Shown here in pieces: positions 16,156-23,989 of a stretch of DNA of 24,635 nucleotides. Each line of letters opens with the position of its first letter. Position 1 is the first letter of the stretch. This stretch comes from PLGF01 sp052139695 (GTDB lineage Bacteria; Verrucomicrobiota; Verrucomicrobiia; Limisphaerales; Palsa-1400): contig JBKQWF010000139.1 in NCBI GenBank assembly GCA_052139695.1, positions 1 to 24,635 on the forward strand. Reading direction: 5' to 3'. Both the position numbers and the translations under genes were made by a program. The notes beneath the pieces were generated by a model. That model ran no database searches and was not told the DNA's origin. It worked only from the letters and a program-made list of their open reading frames with translations.

Positions 16156-17049
16156 GTGATCGTTAGAGAATGGCTGGCATTATTGATTCGACTTGCAGTC
16201 CTGGGGATCGCCCTAAGCGCGCTGCGTGGCGCGGGTCAGGCGGGGGCCGGTCAGTCGGCCATACCGTCCCCAAGTCCAGCAGAGACCAGGGCCGCCTACC
16301 ATAAATATTTTTTCTTCCCTATTGCCATAGCGACAAACACTCCGGCGTTTGACCAGTATGCTTTTGGTCTTATGCTCAAAGAGGCGGAACACGTGCGATT
16401 GGTTTGGAAATTGAAACGCGTGCCTCCCTTGACCACGTCGAACGTGACGTTCGACGCGGTCGCAAAACCTTTTGGTGTCTCGGGCGAGATTGGAACGATG
16501 GATCACCTTTTCCGTTGGGACTTTGAGTATAACGCTTTGAGGGCTTTTGTGGACGCGCAGTACACGCCCCAATCATTCAGCAGTAGGAGCGTTGGCGGCG
16601 CGCTGGCCAAACAGATTCCGCTCGGAAAAAAAAAGAGCATTCTGACGGCCAAGCAAGCCGAGGAATTGGCGCGGTGGTATCTGCACGCCCTCGGGTTGAC
16701 CGAAAAGCAATTGAGGCTGTCCGAACCTCCGCGCGTTCGGCAATACCTCTACTTTGATGAAGGGATCGAGCACCCGCTCCCGCTTTTTGAGGTGGCTTGG
16801 ATTCTCAGCGGGGCCAGTGAAATAGGCCCCGGAGTGACGTTTGACATCTCCGGAGTAACGGGTGAAGTCGCGCAATACTACAACACTGCAACCCAGCCAG
16901 GGACCGCTCTTCCCACCAACTACATGGACATGTTGGAGATCTTGCCACCAACGAACATGCACCAAAAGGTCGGGCTTGGCCTTTGGCCGCATAAGCCCCA
17001 GTCCTTGGCGACCAATGCACAATCGCCGGGGATGGATGAAAGGAGATGA
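16156..17049 (+). CDS. Small exported protein with a PepSY-like C-terminal region
   Basis: This 297-residue protein starts at a GTG six bases after the stop of the large exported protein, so the two are almost certainly co-transcribed. Residues 1-30 form a signal peptide (MIVREWLALLIRLAVLGIAL, then ALRGAGQAGA). The C-terminal half contains ILTAKQAEELARWYLHALG, then LPLFEVAWIL, then VTFDISGVTGEVAQYYN, a helix-strand pattern like PepSY/YcdB-type domains, which are often linked to secreted peptidases as inhibitors or folding partners. The N-terminal half (about 45-135) is unrecognised. The pairing with a putative clan CD peptidase suggests a partner or inhibitor role, but this is inference. Confidence 0.6.
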   Translation: MIVREWLALLIRLAVLGIALSALRGAGQAGAGQSAIPSPSPAETRAAYHKYFFFPIAIATNTPAFDQYAFGLMLKEAEHVRLVWKLKRVPPLTTSNVTFDAVAKPFGVSGEIGTMDHLFRWDFEYNALRAFVDAQYTPQSFSSRSVGGALAKQIPLGKKKSILTAKQAEELARWYLHALGLTEKQLRLSEPPRVRQYLYFDEGIEHPLPLFEVAWILSGASEIGPGVTFDISGVTGEVAQYYNTATQPGTALPTNYMDMLEILPPTNMHQKVGLGLWPHKPQSLATNAQSPGMDERR

Positions 17050-17411
17050 TCAAATATGAAATTAGGGACGGGGAGCGGCGGCGGCCAAATTTCCGTTAAC
17101 ATGGGTTTGCCGCCGTTCTCCAGCCAGGCCTGCTCGTTCTCCACGGACGCTCTCGGCCCGGAACTTTTTCCCGAAACCGAACGCTATCGTCTGGTTTGGT
17201 CGAGCGCCGCGGTGCCCAACGCCAGGACTCGATGCAGATTTTCGGTTTGGTCAGCCGCATGAGCCGGCTCGAATGTGTGCGCGAGACCTTGCATCTGGCC
17301 TTGCAGTTCGTGAACCAGAGCTCGGGCCCTTGGCCGCAGCCCGACTTCCTGAAATAGCAACGATCCTTTCCGGCTCCAGCCGTCCGAGACCGCCCGTCCC
17401 GATATCTTCTC
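17050..17411 (+). pseudogene. Unrecognised gene fragment(s) left of the IS1380-type element
   Basis: Two adjoining frames look coding-like but are short. One from 17056 reads DALGPELFPETERYRLVWSS. The other, 17232-17357, reads MQIFGLVSRMSRLECVRETL and ends GPWPQPDFLK before TAG. A frameshift at about 17225 would join them, giving the C-terminal end of a larger lost gene. I do not recognise the family. The remaining 50 bases before the target duplication show nothing. Confidence 0.3.
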
Positions 17412-17415
17412 CTAA
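17412..17415 (+). repeat. CTAA target site duplication, left copy
   Basis: CTAA directly precedes the left terminal repeat of the IS1380-type element and recurs at 19443-19446. A 4-bp duplication is usual for IS1380. Confidence 0.85.
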
Positions 17416-17432
17416 CCCGGATAATTCACGAG
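17416..17432 (+). repeat. Left terminal inverted repeat of the IS1380-type element
   Basis: CCCGGATAATTCACGAG; one mismatch to the inverted right end. Confidence 0.88.
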
Positions 17433-17557
17433 ACTTCGGGAAATTATGCCAAAAAGCTTCAAGGTTACTCCGTTTTTCCGGGGAACGGGTTCACGGGGCG
17501 CAACGACGAGCTAGCCATCTTGCTGCCGACAGGGTGTTGAGGTTGTCAGTTATCGAG

Positions 17558-17767
17558 TTATCGTGTCGGGCGCTGATGCGCCCGTGGTGGCAAGGCGTGA
17601 GGACGCAACAAATGTAACTCGCCGCGGTCTAACAATTCCCATTCGACCTCCTCGCCGGCTTCTAACCCGATGGCGGCGGCCAGCGGGAGGGGAAAGTTGA
17701 CATGGAACCGGGGCGCTTGGGCCTTGGAGCGGACCACTTGCACTTTGACAACATATTTTGCTTGCAT
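17558..17767 (-). CDS. AbrB/MazE-like small protein carried by the IS1380-type element
   Basis: This 69-residue protein starts MQAKYVVKVQVVRSKAQAPR at the ATG 17767-17765 and continues VNFPLPLAAAIGLEAGEEVEWELLDRGELHLL, which fits the swapped-hairpin AbrB/SpoVT/MazE fold: a basic strand, 'P..aa..Gl..Ge.V.w', then a hydrophobic strand. It lies inside the IS, back to back with the transposase, with overlapping divergent promoters, so it could repress transposition. Proteins of this kind next to IS1380 transposases are familiar to me from related bacteria, but I cite no record. A longer frame up to 17803 is unlikely. No matching toxin gene is present. Confidence 0.65.
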   Translation of the reverse strand: MQAKYVVKVQVVRSKAQAPRFHVNFPLPLAAAIGLEAGEEVEWELLDRGELHLLRPHALPPRAHQRPTR

Positions 17768-17803
17768 GGTTATAAGATACCCCATAGAGTACCAGCATGT
17801 CAA
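17745..17803. promoter_or_regulatory. Overlapping divergent promoters inside the IS1380-type element
   Basis: On the plus strand, TTGACA (17745-17750) and TATAAG (17771-17776) are separated by 20 bases, longer than ideal. On the minus strand, TTGACA (17803-17798) and TATCTT (17779-17774) are separated by 18 bases and point at the AbrB-like gene, whose ATG lies only a few bases downstream. Both -10 regions share 17771-17779. Confidence 0.45.
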
Positions 17804-19250
17804 ACGCAGAAAGCGCTCCTCTGACCCAAAACCAACCGCTGCTCTTCACCTGGGCGCACGCCGCGTCGTCGCCGATTTCTCGGGCGGCACTCTCTCCACC
17901 GATGCCGGCGCGCTCCTCATGCGCGAGACGGACATCAACCTGGGGTTGACCCGCACGCTGGCGAGTTGCTTTGAGGACGGACGCAACCAGATTTGGGTGG
18001 AGCATTCGGTCCAAGAGATGCTCTGCCAACGCCTCTACGGATTGGCCCTGGGTTATGAGGACATCAATGATCACCAACGCTTGCGCTTGGACCCGCTCCT
18101 GGCCGCCGCCTGCAACAAAACCGATCCCCTGGGAGAAAATCGCCTCAACCCGGCCGATCGCGGCATCGCCTTGGCGGCGCCCTCCACCCTCAACCGCTTG
18201 GAGTTGTCCAATAACAAAAACAGCCGCTGCCACAAGGTGCCGCATGATCCCGCCAAAATTGAAGCCTGCCTCTTAACGATGGGTGCGCGATGCCTGCCCA
18301 AGCACAGCCGGGAAGTGGTGGTGGATCTGGACGCCATGGGACATCGAGTGCATGGCGCGCAAGAGGGACGGCACTTCAACGCCTATTACGATGATTATTG
18401 CTACCTGCCGCTTTACGCCTTTGTCGGAGACTTTCCGTTGTGGGCGCAGTTGCGCACCGCCGATCACGCCGCATACCACGGAACGGTGGCCGCGCTGGAA
18501 AAGATCGTGGCGGCCCTGCGCCAGCGCTGTCGCCACGCCCGCATCATCGTGCGCGGCGACAGCGGTTTTGGCCGGGAAGAAATCATGGCGTGGTGTGAAG
18601 GCCAGAAGGAGGTCTATTACTGTTTGGGACTGGCCAAGAACAGTGTTTTGATTGACCAGCTGGGGCCGGCGATGGCCCAGGCCCGGGCGCGTCATTGCCT
18701 GACCGGGGCGGCCAGCGTGCGGGAGTTTACCGAATTTGACTATCGGACCCACGACAGTTGGAGCCGGGCCCGCCGGGTCATCGGCAAAGCGGAGGTGATG
18801 AAAGAGGGAGAAAATCCGCGCTTTATCGTCACCAATCTGCCGGCCAAAGGGTTCAAGGGCGAGAAGGACCGGACCTGTTTTACCCCGCAACGGCTCTATG
18901 AGGAACTTTACTGCGCGCGGGGCGACATGGAAAACCTGCTCAAGCAGCAAGTGCTGGAATTACGGGCGGACCGGATGAGCACCCATCATCTGGCCAGCAA
19001 TCAGTTTCGGCTGTGGGAAGCGATGTTCGCCTATTTGCTGCTGGAACGTTTGCGCACGCAGGGCCTGAGCGGAACCGAGTTGGAGCGGGCGACGGCCGGG
19101 AGTTTGCGTTTGAAGCTGTTGAAGTTGGCGGCGCAAGTGCGGGTGAGTGTGCGCCGGGTCTATGTGCAACTGAGCAGCGCCTATCCCCTGCAAGAGTTAT
19201 TTCGCCTCTGCCAACGGCGACTCATGCGGTTGACACCCGCCAGCGGCTGA
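17766..19250 (+). CDS. IS1380-family DDE transposase
   Basis: The protein has the IS1380 signature: the N-terminal block RRVVADFSGGTLSTDAGALLMR, catalytic Asp segments VVDLDAMGHRVHG and IIVRGDSGFG, and the glutamate segment YCARGDMENLLKQQ, followed by ADRMSTHHLASNQFRLW and AYLLLERLR. The continuous frame can only start at ATG 17766 or earlier, but that ATG lies upstream of the likely transcription start. In another frame, ATG 17797 gives MSNAESAPLTQNQPLLF, a more family-like N-terminus that would join the main frame as LLFHLGARRVV after a -1 shift at about 17844-17847. The copy may therefore be slightly damaged or need frameshifting. The rest of the gene is intact. Confidence 0.9.
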   Translation: MVIRYPIEYQHVKRRKRSSDPKPTAALHLGARRVVADFSGGTLSTDAGALLMRETDINLGLTRTLASCFEDGRNQIWVEHSVQEMLCQRLYGLALGYEDINDHQRLRLDPLLAAACNKTDPLGENRLNPADRGIALAAPSTLNRLELSNNKNSRCHKVPHDPAKIEACLLTMGARCLPKHSREVVVDLDAMGHRVHGAQEGRHFNAYYDDYCYLPLYAFVGDFPLWAQLRTADHAAYHGTVAALEKIVAALRQRCRHARIIVRGDSGFGREEIMAWCEGQKEVYYCLGLAKNSVLIDQLGPAMAQARARHCLTGAASVREFTEFDYRTHDSWSRARRVIGKAEVMKEGENPRFIVTNLPAKGFKGEKDRTCFTPQRLYEELYCARGDMENLLKQQVLELRADRMSTHHLASNQFRLWEAMFAYLLLERLRTQGLSGTELERATAGSLRLKLLKLAAQVRVSVRRVYVQLSSAYPLQELFRLCQRRLMRLTPASG

Positions 19251-19425
19251 AAGCCCGCGCAAAATGCCACAGCGACGCACTTCGGGGGAGCAGTGTGGGC
19301 AAAAACCATACTTTCTTCTTGACTCATTGGGCTTAATGGCTGAATTTGTCTCTGTTGCGGCGAAAAGCCACTCTCACTCGCTATTCCCGTTCGTCGCCAA
19401 GCTCAAAATCGGAAAACTCGAGGGG

Positions 19426-19442
19426 CTCGTGAAATATCCGGG
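19426..19442 (-). repeat. Right terminal inverted repeat of the IS1380-type element
   Basis: Reads CTCGTGAAATATCCGGG on the plus strand; inverted match of 16/17 to the left end. Confidence 0.88.
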
Positions 19443-19446
19443 CTAA
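19443..19446 (+). repeat. CTAA target site duplication, right copy
   Basis: CTAA directly follows the right terminal repeat and matches 17412-17415. Confidence 0.85.
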
Positions 19447-19508
19447 CCAGTCGAGCGACCGTTTTCCCGCCCGTCTTATAACCGCTCCGCCATCGCTAGC
19501 TAGCTAGG

Positions 19509-20132
19509 GTGACACATTTTCAGCCGACCAGATCGCTTCCGTCTTCCGTCGCCCCTCATATAATCTCTATTTTCCACCAGGGATTGTTTTTTGGCCACGT
19601 CCAAACAGCCTGCAAAATACATCAGGTAACCACAATTCCGGCATGGACAAGCCGCTTCCCGGCGGCAAATTCCCGGGATGTGCCCAATACATCACCGGTT
19701 GACCTTGCCCCTGGCTCACCTTGTTCGCCGGGGGGGGAAAGCAGCGCCGGAAATCCGTCGCCAAAAGCCGCCGCCAAGAGCGTGCCAAACCCGATTGACG
19801 CACGCATACGCGGCGTCACCGGTTGGCTAACCCAGCCCGAATATGACCAATTAAGGGCCGACGCAAAGCGTCGCCACAAACCAATGGGCGCGCTTCTCCG
19901 CCTGGCATATTTCCAAGGCGGCGAAGTCGTTGTCCCGGAGGCCAACAAAATGCAGTGGGACGACTTGGCCCGAGCCTTATCGAACCTCAATCAACTCGCC
20001 CGCCATCTCAACGCGGGCGACCTGCCAGAGGATGTCCGGCCCCTGTTGAGTGAGATGATTCAACAGGTTCACGCGCTACGATCCGACCTCCTTGGCCGAC
20101 CCGCCAAGCCGACCAAGAAGGGTGCGGCATGA
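19509..20132 (+). CDS. MobC-like relaxosome accessory protein
   Basis: The conserved part is the C-terminal half (from about residue 95): RIRGVTGWLTQPEYDQLRAD, RRHKPMGALLRLAYF, and LARALSNLNQLARHLNAGDL followed by PEDVRPLLSEMIQQV. This is the arrangement of MobC-type proteins, which bind oriT and help the relaxase: a ribbon-helix-helix-like start and a 'LNQLARHLN' helix. The first 90 residues are Pro/Ser-rich and not conserved-looking. There is no in-frame ATG, and the GTG at 19509 gives the longest form, so a start at a later GTG (19680 or about 19779) is possible. The stop overlaps the relaxase ATG as ATGA, so both genes form one mobilization operon. Confidence 0.75.
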   Translation: MTHFQPTRSLPSSVAPHIISIFHQGLFFGHVQTACKIHQVTTIPAWTSRFPAANSRDVPNTSPVDLAPGSPCSPGGESSAGNPSPKAAAKSVPNPIDARIRGVTGWLTQPEYDQLRADAKRRHKPMGALLRLAYFQGGEVVVPEANKMQWDDLARALSNLNQLARHLNAGDLPEDVRPLLSEMIQQVHALRSDLLGRPAKPTKKGAA

Positions 20133-21847
20133 AGGCCAAAGTCGTCCGCGGAGCCGGATTTCGCGGCCTGCTAAATTACCTGCTCGCCGAGCATAAGCAG
20201 GCGAGAATCATCTCTAGCAACATGCTAGGGAATACACCCAGCGCATTGTCGAATGTGTTCCGTATTGTGCGGCAACGTCGACCGGACTGCGAACGCCCAG
20301 TGCTCCATTTTCCCCTGCGAATGCCCTACAACCAAGACGTTCCCGACGAGACTTGGAAACGCATAGTCACCCGCTTCATGCAGGAGATGCAGTTGTCCGA
20401 TGACCGCCCTTGGTTGGTCGTTAAGCACCCGGACCAGCACGTCCATATTGCCACGTCCCGCATAGACGAGTCCGGGGAGCTTTGGTATGGGAAGTTCGAG
20501 GCTTTGAAGGCCATCCGAGCCACCCACAAACTCGAAAAAGAGTTTGGCCTAACCCTCACGCCGACGCTTCAATTTAGCGATCCAAACAAGGACCCGCTGG
20601 CCATTCTTCCTGACCCCAAAAAGGTCCGCCTGACCAGTGGCCAACGCCAAAAGAAAAGGCGAGAGAATGCGGAAAGCACCCCCGAAACTTCGCTAAAGGA
20701 GACCATCGCTAAGCTCATCCCGGAGGCTATCGCCGCATCCAACGGCGACTACGAATCGTTCGCCGCCCAACTCAAAAAAGCGAATGTCAGCATCATGCTC
20801 AACAAGGCGCAAACCGGCCATATTGCCGGCATTTCTTTTGGCCATATCAACCCGGATGGCACATCGCAAGAGCAGGGTATTCCCGGTTCCAAGATCGCAC
20901 GCTGCTTCTCTTGGAAAGGCATTTGTTTGTCGCTCGAAGCGCGAAAAACGAAGTTGCTGACCCTGGCGCAACCGCCCCTGCCGCCACACCGAAAAGTTCC
21001 CCCACCAGCACCGATCTCCCCGCCAACAAGGGTCCCCATCCCACCGGTTTCGGCTCCCCCAGCGCCGCCGCCAAAGAACGTTGTCCCTACACCCGTTCGA
21101 CCTCCAATGCCACCCGCCAAACGGCGAATCCTTACGCTCGACGACGTGCCCTCGCACCTGTGGAAACCCAACCCCGACTGCTGGCCCGGAGCGCTCGAAA
21201 TTCTGAAAGGCCGTAGCCTGGATTCCGACTTCCTGGAAGAACTGCGCCGCGATAATGTCATCTGGGCCGTCAGCCCGTACACCCTGGCCGCCGCCCGTTA
21301 TCCTCTCGGCCAAAGTGACCGTGGCCTAGTCGGAGCCACCTTGTCGAATCTCGCTGATTTGGACGCCAAGCCACAGGTGATCGTGCCCGAACAAGGGGGC
21401 CTCTTTTGGCTCGGTCGGCCCTGGACGCAATCCAACTCCGTCGTCGTCGTGGCGAGTCCCATTGAAGCGTTGGCTTATCGGTGGCGTTTGCACCTTAGAG
21501 ACCCGGATTTTCCACCGCCGCTCATTGTCAGTGCCGATGCCGATTTGCCATCGGTGGACTTGATTCGACAGGTTGCGCAAGCGCGTAAAGGATTGGTCAT
21601 CGCGACTCACACGCCCCTGAAAGGCGAAGCCTTGGCTCGCGCTCTCCCAGAACTTCTTGTGAACAACAAGTTTCCCGAATGGCTGAGCTTTGACCAATCG
21701 TCCGACGACTTGCAAGAGTCTTCGCGGGCCACAGCTTGGACCCGGGCGTTGGAAGAAGAAGCGCGAAATCGCGCCCGCGCCCGTGCCCCGGGCGACGAGG
21801 ACGACCAATATTCCCATGAGCAAACCCTGCCTAAAAGCCACGGATAA
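20129..21847 (+). CDS. MobP-type relaxase fused to a DUF3991/Toprim-like domain
   Basis: This 572-residue protein combines two parts. Residues 1-150 form a relaxase/mobilization nuclease (PF03432-like): MKAKVVRGAGFRGLLNYLL with candidate nicking Tyr17, then HFPLRMP, then VVKHPDQHVHIATSRID with the metal-binding His100/His104/His106 cluster. A linker of about 50 residues at 281-330 is mostly proline. Residues 335-515 look like the DUF3991 plus Toprim unit of plasmid primases: ELRRDNVIWAVSPYTLAAAR, GGLFWLGRPW, VVVVASPIEALAYRW and LIVSADADLP. It would nick oriT and lead the DNA strand into a recipient, with the C-terminal part perhaps priming replication. The N-terminal Met overlaps the MobC-like stop. 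No type IV secretion genes are visible here, so transfer would need a helper. Confidence 0.85.
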   Translation: MKAKVVRGAGFRGLLNYLLAEHKQARIISSNMLGNTPSALSNVFRIVRQRRPDCERPVLHFPLRMPYNQDVPDETWKRIVTRFMQEMQLSDDRPWLVVKHPDQHVHIATSRIDESGELWYGKFEALKAIRATHKLEKEFGLTLTPTLQFSDPNKDPLAILPDPKKVRLTSGQRQKKRRENAESTPETSLKETIAKLIPEAIAASNGDYESFAAQLKKANVSIMLNKAQTGHIAGISFGHINPDGTSQEQGIPGSKIARCFSWKGICLSLEARKTKLLTLAQPPLPPHRKVPPPAPISPPTRVPIPPVSAPPAPPPKNVVPTPVRPPMPPAKRRILTLDDVPSHLWKPNPDCWPGALEILKGRSLDSDFLEELRRDNVIWAVSPYTLAAARYPLGQSDRGLVGATLSNLADLDAKPQVIVPEQGGLFWLGRPWTQSNSVVVVASPIEALAYRWRLHLRDPDFPPPLIVSADADLPSVDLIRQVAQARKGLVIATHTPLKGEALARALPELLVNNKFPEWLSFDQSSDDLQESSRATAWTRALEEEARNRARARAPGDEDDQYSHEQTLPKSHG

Positions 21848-21932
21848 CGCCCGGTCTCAAAGCAAAACTCAGGCCGTGCATATTTTTGCCTTAACTTGCG
21901 ATCCAAAGCCGCCGATAGCCTACATATGTATA

Positions 21933-21966
21933 GGCCCGGAATGAAGAAGAGTTTTCATTCAGGGCC
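21933..21966. repeat. Long imperfect hairpin after the relaxase gene
   Basis: GGCCC-GAATGAA (21933-21945, with one mismatched G) pairs with TTCATTC-GGGCC (21954-21966, with one mismatched A) around an 8-base loop. A competing palindrome ATTCAGG/CCTGAAT sits at 21957-21971 and covers the start of the next gene. A further near-palindrome GCCTA...TAGGC lies at about 21918-21935. No T run follows. These could be a conjugation-related or translational-control structure, or remnants of a terminator. Confidence 0.5.
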
Positions 21967-21969
21967 TGA

Positions 21970-22578
21970 ATGGGCAATCCATCAAAAGCGCCCACAGCCA
22001 AAATGTCGTGTCAACTCCTGAGTCAAGTCGCCGGGCAATCAATTTATCAATTTATGAACAAACAAAATGTCCCAGCAAACGTCCCGGAAATTCGTGTCCC
22101 AAAGGCACAAACCAAGCCCATTGGAGACGACTTGTTAAGCAACGGATTTCTCCAATTAGTCGCTCTCGATGTGTATAAAATACAGCCTCCTTATCCTCTG
22201 TTTGAAGTCGAACTCGAAAGTCTGTGTTCTGCCCGGATTCAAGCCCCGATGTTAAAAGCCGTTGTCGATAAGCAGGGACACGAGCTCGGGGACTATCTTA
22301 GAAGCGGTATCATCCAACAATTCGTCAAAGTCGAGGCTCCAACCGACAAAGGCTATTACCGTATTTCCTATTGGTTCAAAGATAGACAAAAGGACATCGA
22401 CGACACCCCATCTGGCTCTATCGAAATGGAAGCCTATCGTCAGTACATTCTATGGCAGAGCCAACTCGTCGCACAGAAGCGTCTAGAGCAACAGGCGATA
22501 ATCGAAGAGAAACTAAGAGCGGCAGAAAAAGCAACCGACAGCCAGAGCAAGCCCAAACCGCCTGAGCAGACGCGCTGA
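21970..22578 (+). CDS. Protein of unknown function downstream of the relaxase
   Basis: This 202-residue frame is not one I recognise. The central part (about 50-150) has alternating hydrophobic segments (LQLVALDVYKIQPPYPLFEV; YYRISYWFKDRQ). The C-terminal 45 residues are a charged helix, QSQLVAQKRLEQQAIIEEKL, ending in a Pro/Lys-rich tail. The ATG at 21970 sits within an alternative hairpin and lacks a ribosome-binding site; Met12 or Met29 could be the true start. Position after mobA suggests an accessory gene of the mobile element. Confidence 0.55.
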   Translation: MGNPSKAPTAKMSCQLLSQVAGQSIYQFMNKQNVPANVPEIRVPKAQTKPIGDDLLSNGFLQLVALDVYKIQPPYPLFEVELESLCSARIQAPMLKAVVDKQGHELGDYLRSGIIQQFVKVEAPTDKGYYRISYWFKDRQKDIDDTPSGSIEMEAYRQYILWQSQLVAQKRLEQQAIIEEKLRAAEKATDSQSKPKPPEQTR

Positions 22579-22668
22579 GCGACCGGAGGGACTCCGCTTA
22601 TATCGTTTCGCAGAGCAAATCGTCGCCAGCGATGGGCGATTCCAGCACGGGCACGAGGCAGATATTTT

Positions 22669-23268
22669 ATGAAGATCAATCCCAAGACCCCTTTCCTCAT
22701 GCCAACTGTCACGAAGGAAAACGAGTGTGGATGCCCAAAAGGCACCGAAACTGTGAATGTTGTCACGGGCCGACTTTCTCTGGCGGACAGCCTCTCGCCG
22801 CCGATATTTCAAGACCGCATTTTCGACTTCCGCATCAGTCCATTTTTTCATTCCTCTTGGGTGCTTGTCCCAGACGTTGCAAAATCGACCGAGCATCACC
22901 TGAGCCTTGTCAAATCCTTTGAAACAGCATTCGAGCGGCTTTCGGAAGGTTTTGAAGCAGACATCATCGGCCCCTTTGAGTGCCGGGACCAGACGTTCTT
23001 GCTCTGGTGCAGTTTGACTGGTCTCCCGCCAAACCATCATGAAGTACTTTGTCTTGATGTCGACTGGTTGTGGCTGTCATTGAACAAGCTTGTCTCAAAA
23101 ATAAAGCCGCTTGATTCAAACGCCGCGCTCAAAAAGCCTAACGAAGAATTGTTCCTGGCCTGGCACCATCTCCATCAAAGGCATTCTTGGATGAATAGCG
23201 TTCTTAATTACGTTGCCACCAAGACCAGCAACCAATTTAAAGACGCCCACGACAAATACGTCGGCTAA
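22669..23268 (+). CDS. Protein of unknown function
   Basis: This 199-residue frame has no signal peptide or membrane segment. It shows mixed alpha/beta composition, with segments such as FDFRISPFFHSSWVLVPDVA, FECRDQTFLLWCSL and EELFLAWHHLHQRHSWMNSV. An N-terminal ECGCP could bind a metal, but no family motif is recognised. The ATG at 22669 has a weak GAGG 11 bases upstream. It lies between the mobilization genes and the second ankyrin gene, on the same strand, and is probably element cargo. Codon use looks protein-like throughout. Confidence 0.55.
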   Translation: MKINPKTPFLMPTVTKENECGCPKGTETVNVVTGRLSLADSLSPPIFQDRIFDFRISPFFHSSWVLVPDVAKSTEHHLSLVKSFETAFERLSEGFEADIIGPFECRDQTFLLWCSLTGLPPNHHEVLCLDVDWLWLSLNKLVSKIKPLDSNAALKKPNEELFLAWHHLHQRHSWMNSVLNYVATKTSNQFKDAHDKYVG

Positions 23269-23365
23269 ATGAATTTTTTCCAGCCACGGCCCGCAGCATG
23301 TAAAATAAATAACTAGTCGTAAACCAAGAAAGCGCAGATCAGCAATTCTAAACCTGCAACCGATC

Positions 23366-23989
23366 ATGCTCGACCGACAAATCCAATTAAGAGCGGCAGC
23401 CAGAACGTTCGATAACGCTACAATCGAACGACTTGTCGCCTCCGGGGTGAATATTCAGCCTGATTGTAACGATGCGCTGGTCGTTGCGGTCGGTGTTCAG
23501 AACGCGGAGGCCGTGAAGCTTTTCATTCGTGTGGGGGTGGAGGTCAGGTGTTTTAATAACAGGCCTTTCTTCCTCGCCGTCGAGTGCGGAAACCACCAGA
23601 TCGCCCAGATGCTCATGTCGGCCGGGGTGAATTTTTCCTCGCTGTGGTTCGATCCGGTTGAGTTGGCGGTGGACAATGCCCATATCGAGATGATCCGATG
23701 GCTCTTGCGTAAAGGGGCTCCGTTCCGCGTCGAAGCTACTCTTGCCACGGCCGTCAGTCACGCAATCGACCTTGATCCTCTGCGCACAAAAATCCCCGAA
23801 AAGCAGCGCCGAGCCTGTATTGAGGCGCTGCTTCCGCCAGCCTTGCATGCAGGATTGTTATTCCAGCAGGCGAGAGCCGTTGTAGATACAGTCAGGCGGT
23901 ATAAGCCTTGCGAGTCAACGGTCGTCGCTTGGATGGCAGAGTACATGGTGTCACATCCCCCGGCGCGAAAACTGCAATCAGCCGTTTAA
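23366..23989 (+). CDS. Ankyrin-repeat protein
   Basis: This intact 207-residue protein has about four degenerate ankyrin repeats in the first 130 residues: RTFDNATIERLVASGVNI, VGVQNAEAVKLFIRVGVEV, VECGNHQIAQMLMSAGVNF and VDNAHIEMIRWLLRKGAPF. The C-terminal 75 residues are helical and unrecognised. There is no signal peptide, so it probably acts in the cytosol by binding another protein. The ATG at 23366 follows a 97-base gap after the preceding gene. It is of the same general kind as the broken ankyrin gene at 6248, but the two are clearly diverged and not recent copies. Confidence 0.8.
   Translation: MLDRQIQLRAAARTFDNATIERLVASGVNIQPDCNDALVVAVGVQNAEAVKLFIRVGVEVRCFNNRPFFLAVECGNHQIAQMLMSAGVNFSSLWFDPVELAVDNAHIEMIRWLLRKGAPFRVEATLATAVSHAIDLDPLRTKIPEKQRRACIEALLPPALHAGLLFQQARAVVDTVRRYKPCESTVVAWMAEYMVSHPPARKLQSAV

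Larger units (their letters stand above)
17416..19442 (+). mobile_element. Complete IS1380-family insertion sequence, 2027 bp
   Basis: The left end CCCGGATAATTCACGAG (17416-17432) matches the reverse complement of the right end (19426-19442) at 16 of 17 positions, and CTAA flanks both ends. The element carries an IS1380-type transposase and, divergently, a small AbrB/MazE-like gene. Joining the flanks without the element restores the sequence TTCTCCTAACCAGTCGAG. Confidence 0.9.

Noticed and set aside
18273..18950. Minus-strand frame of 225 codons inside the IS1380 transposase
   Set aside because: It is an antisense shadow; the plus strand carries all IS1380 catalytic motifs.
19447..19508. 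A tRNA-Ser-like 5' half on the minus strand next to the IS1380 end (GATGGCGGAGCGG...GGGAAAA)
   Set aside because: The D-stem and anticodon stem do not pair and there is no variable arm, T-arm or acceptor 3' side, so it is not a tRNA gene and I do not trust it even as a fragment.
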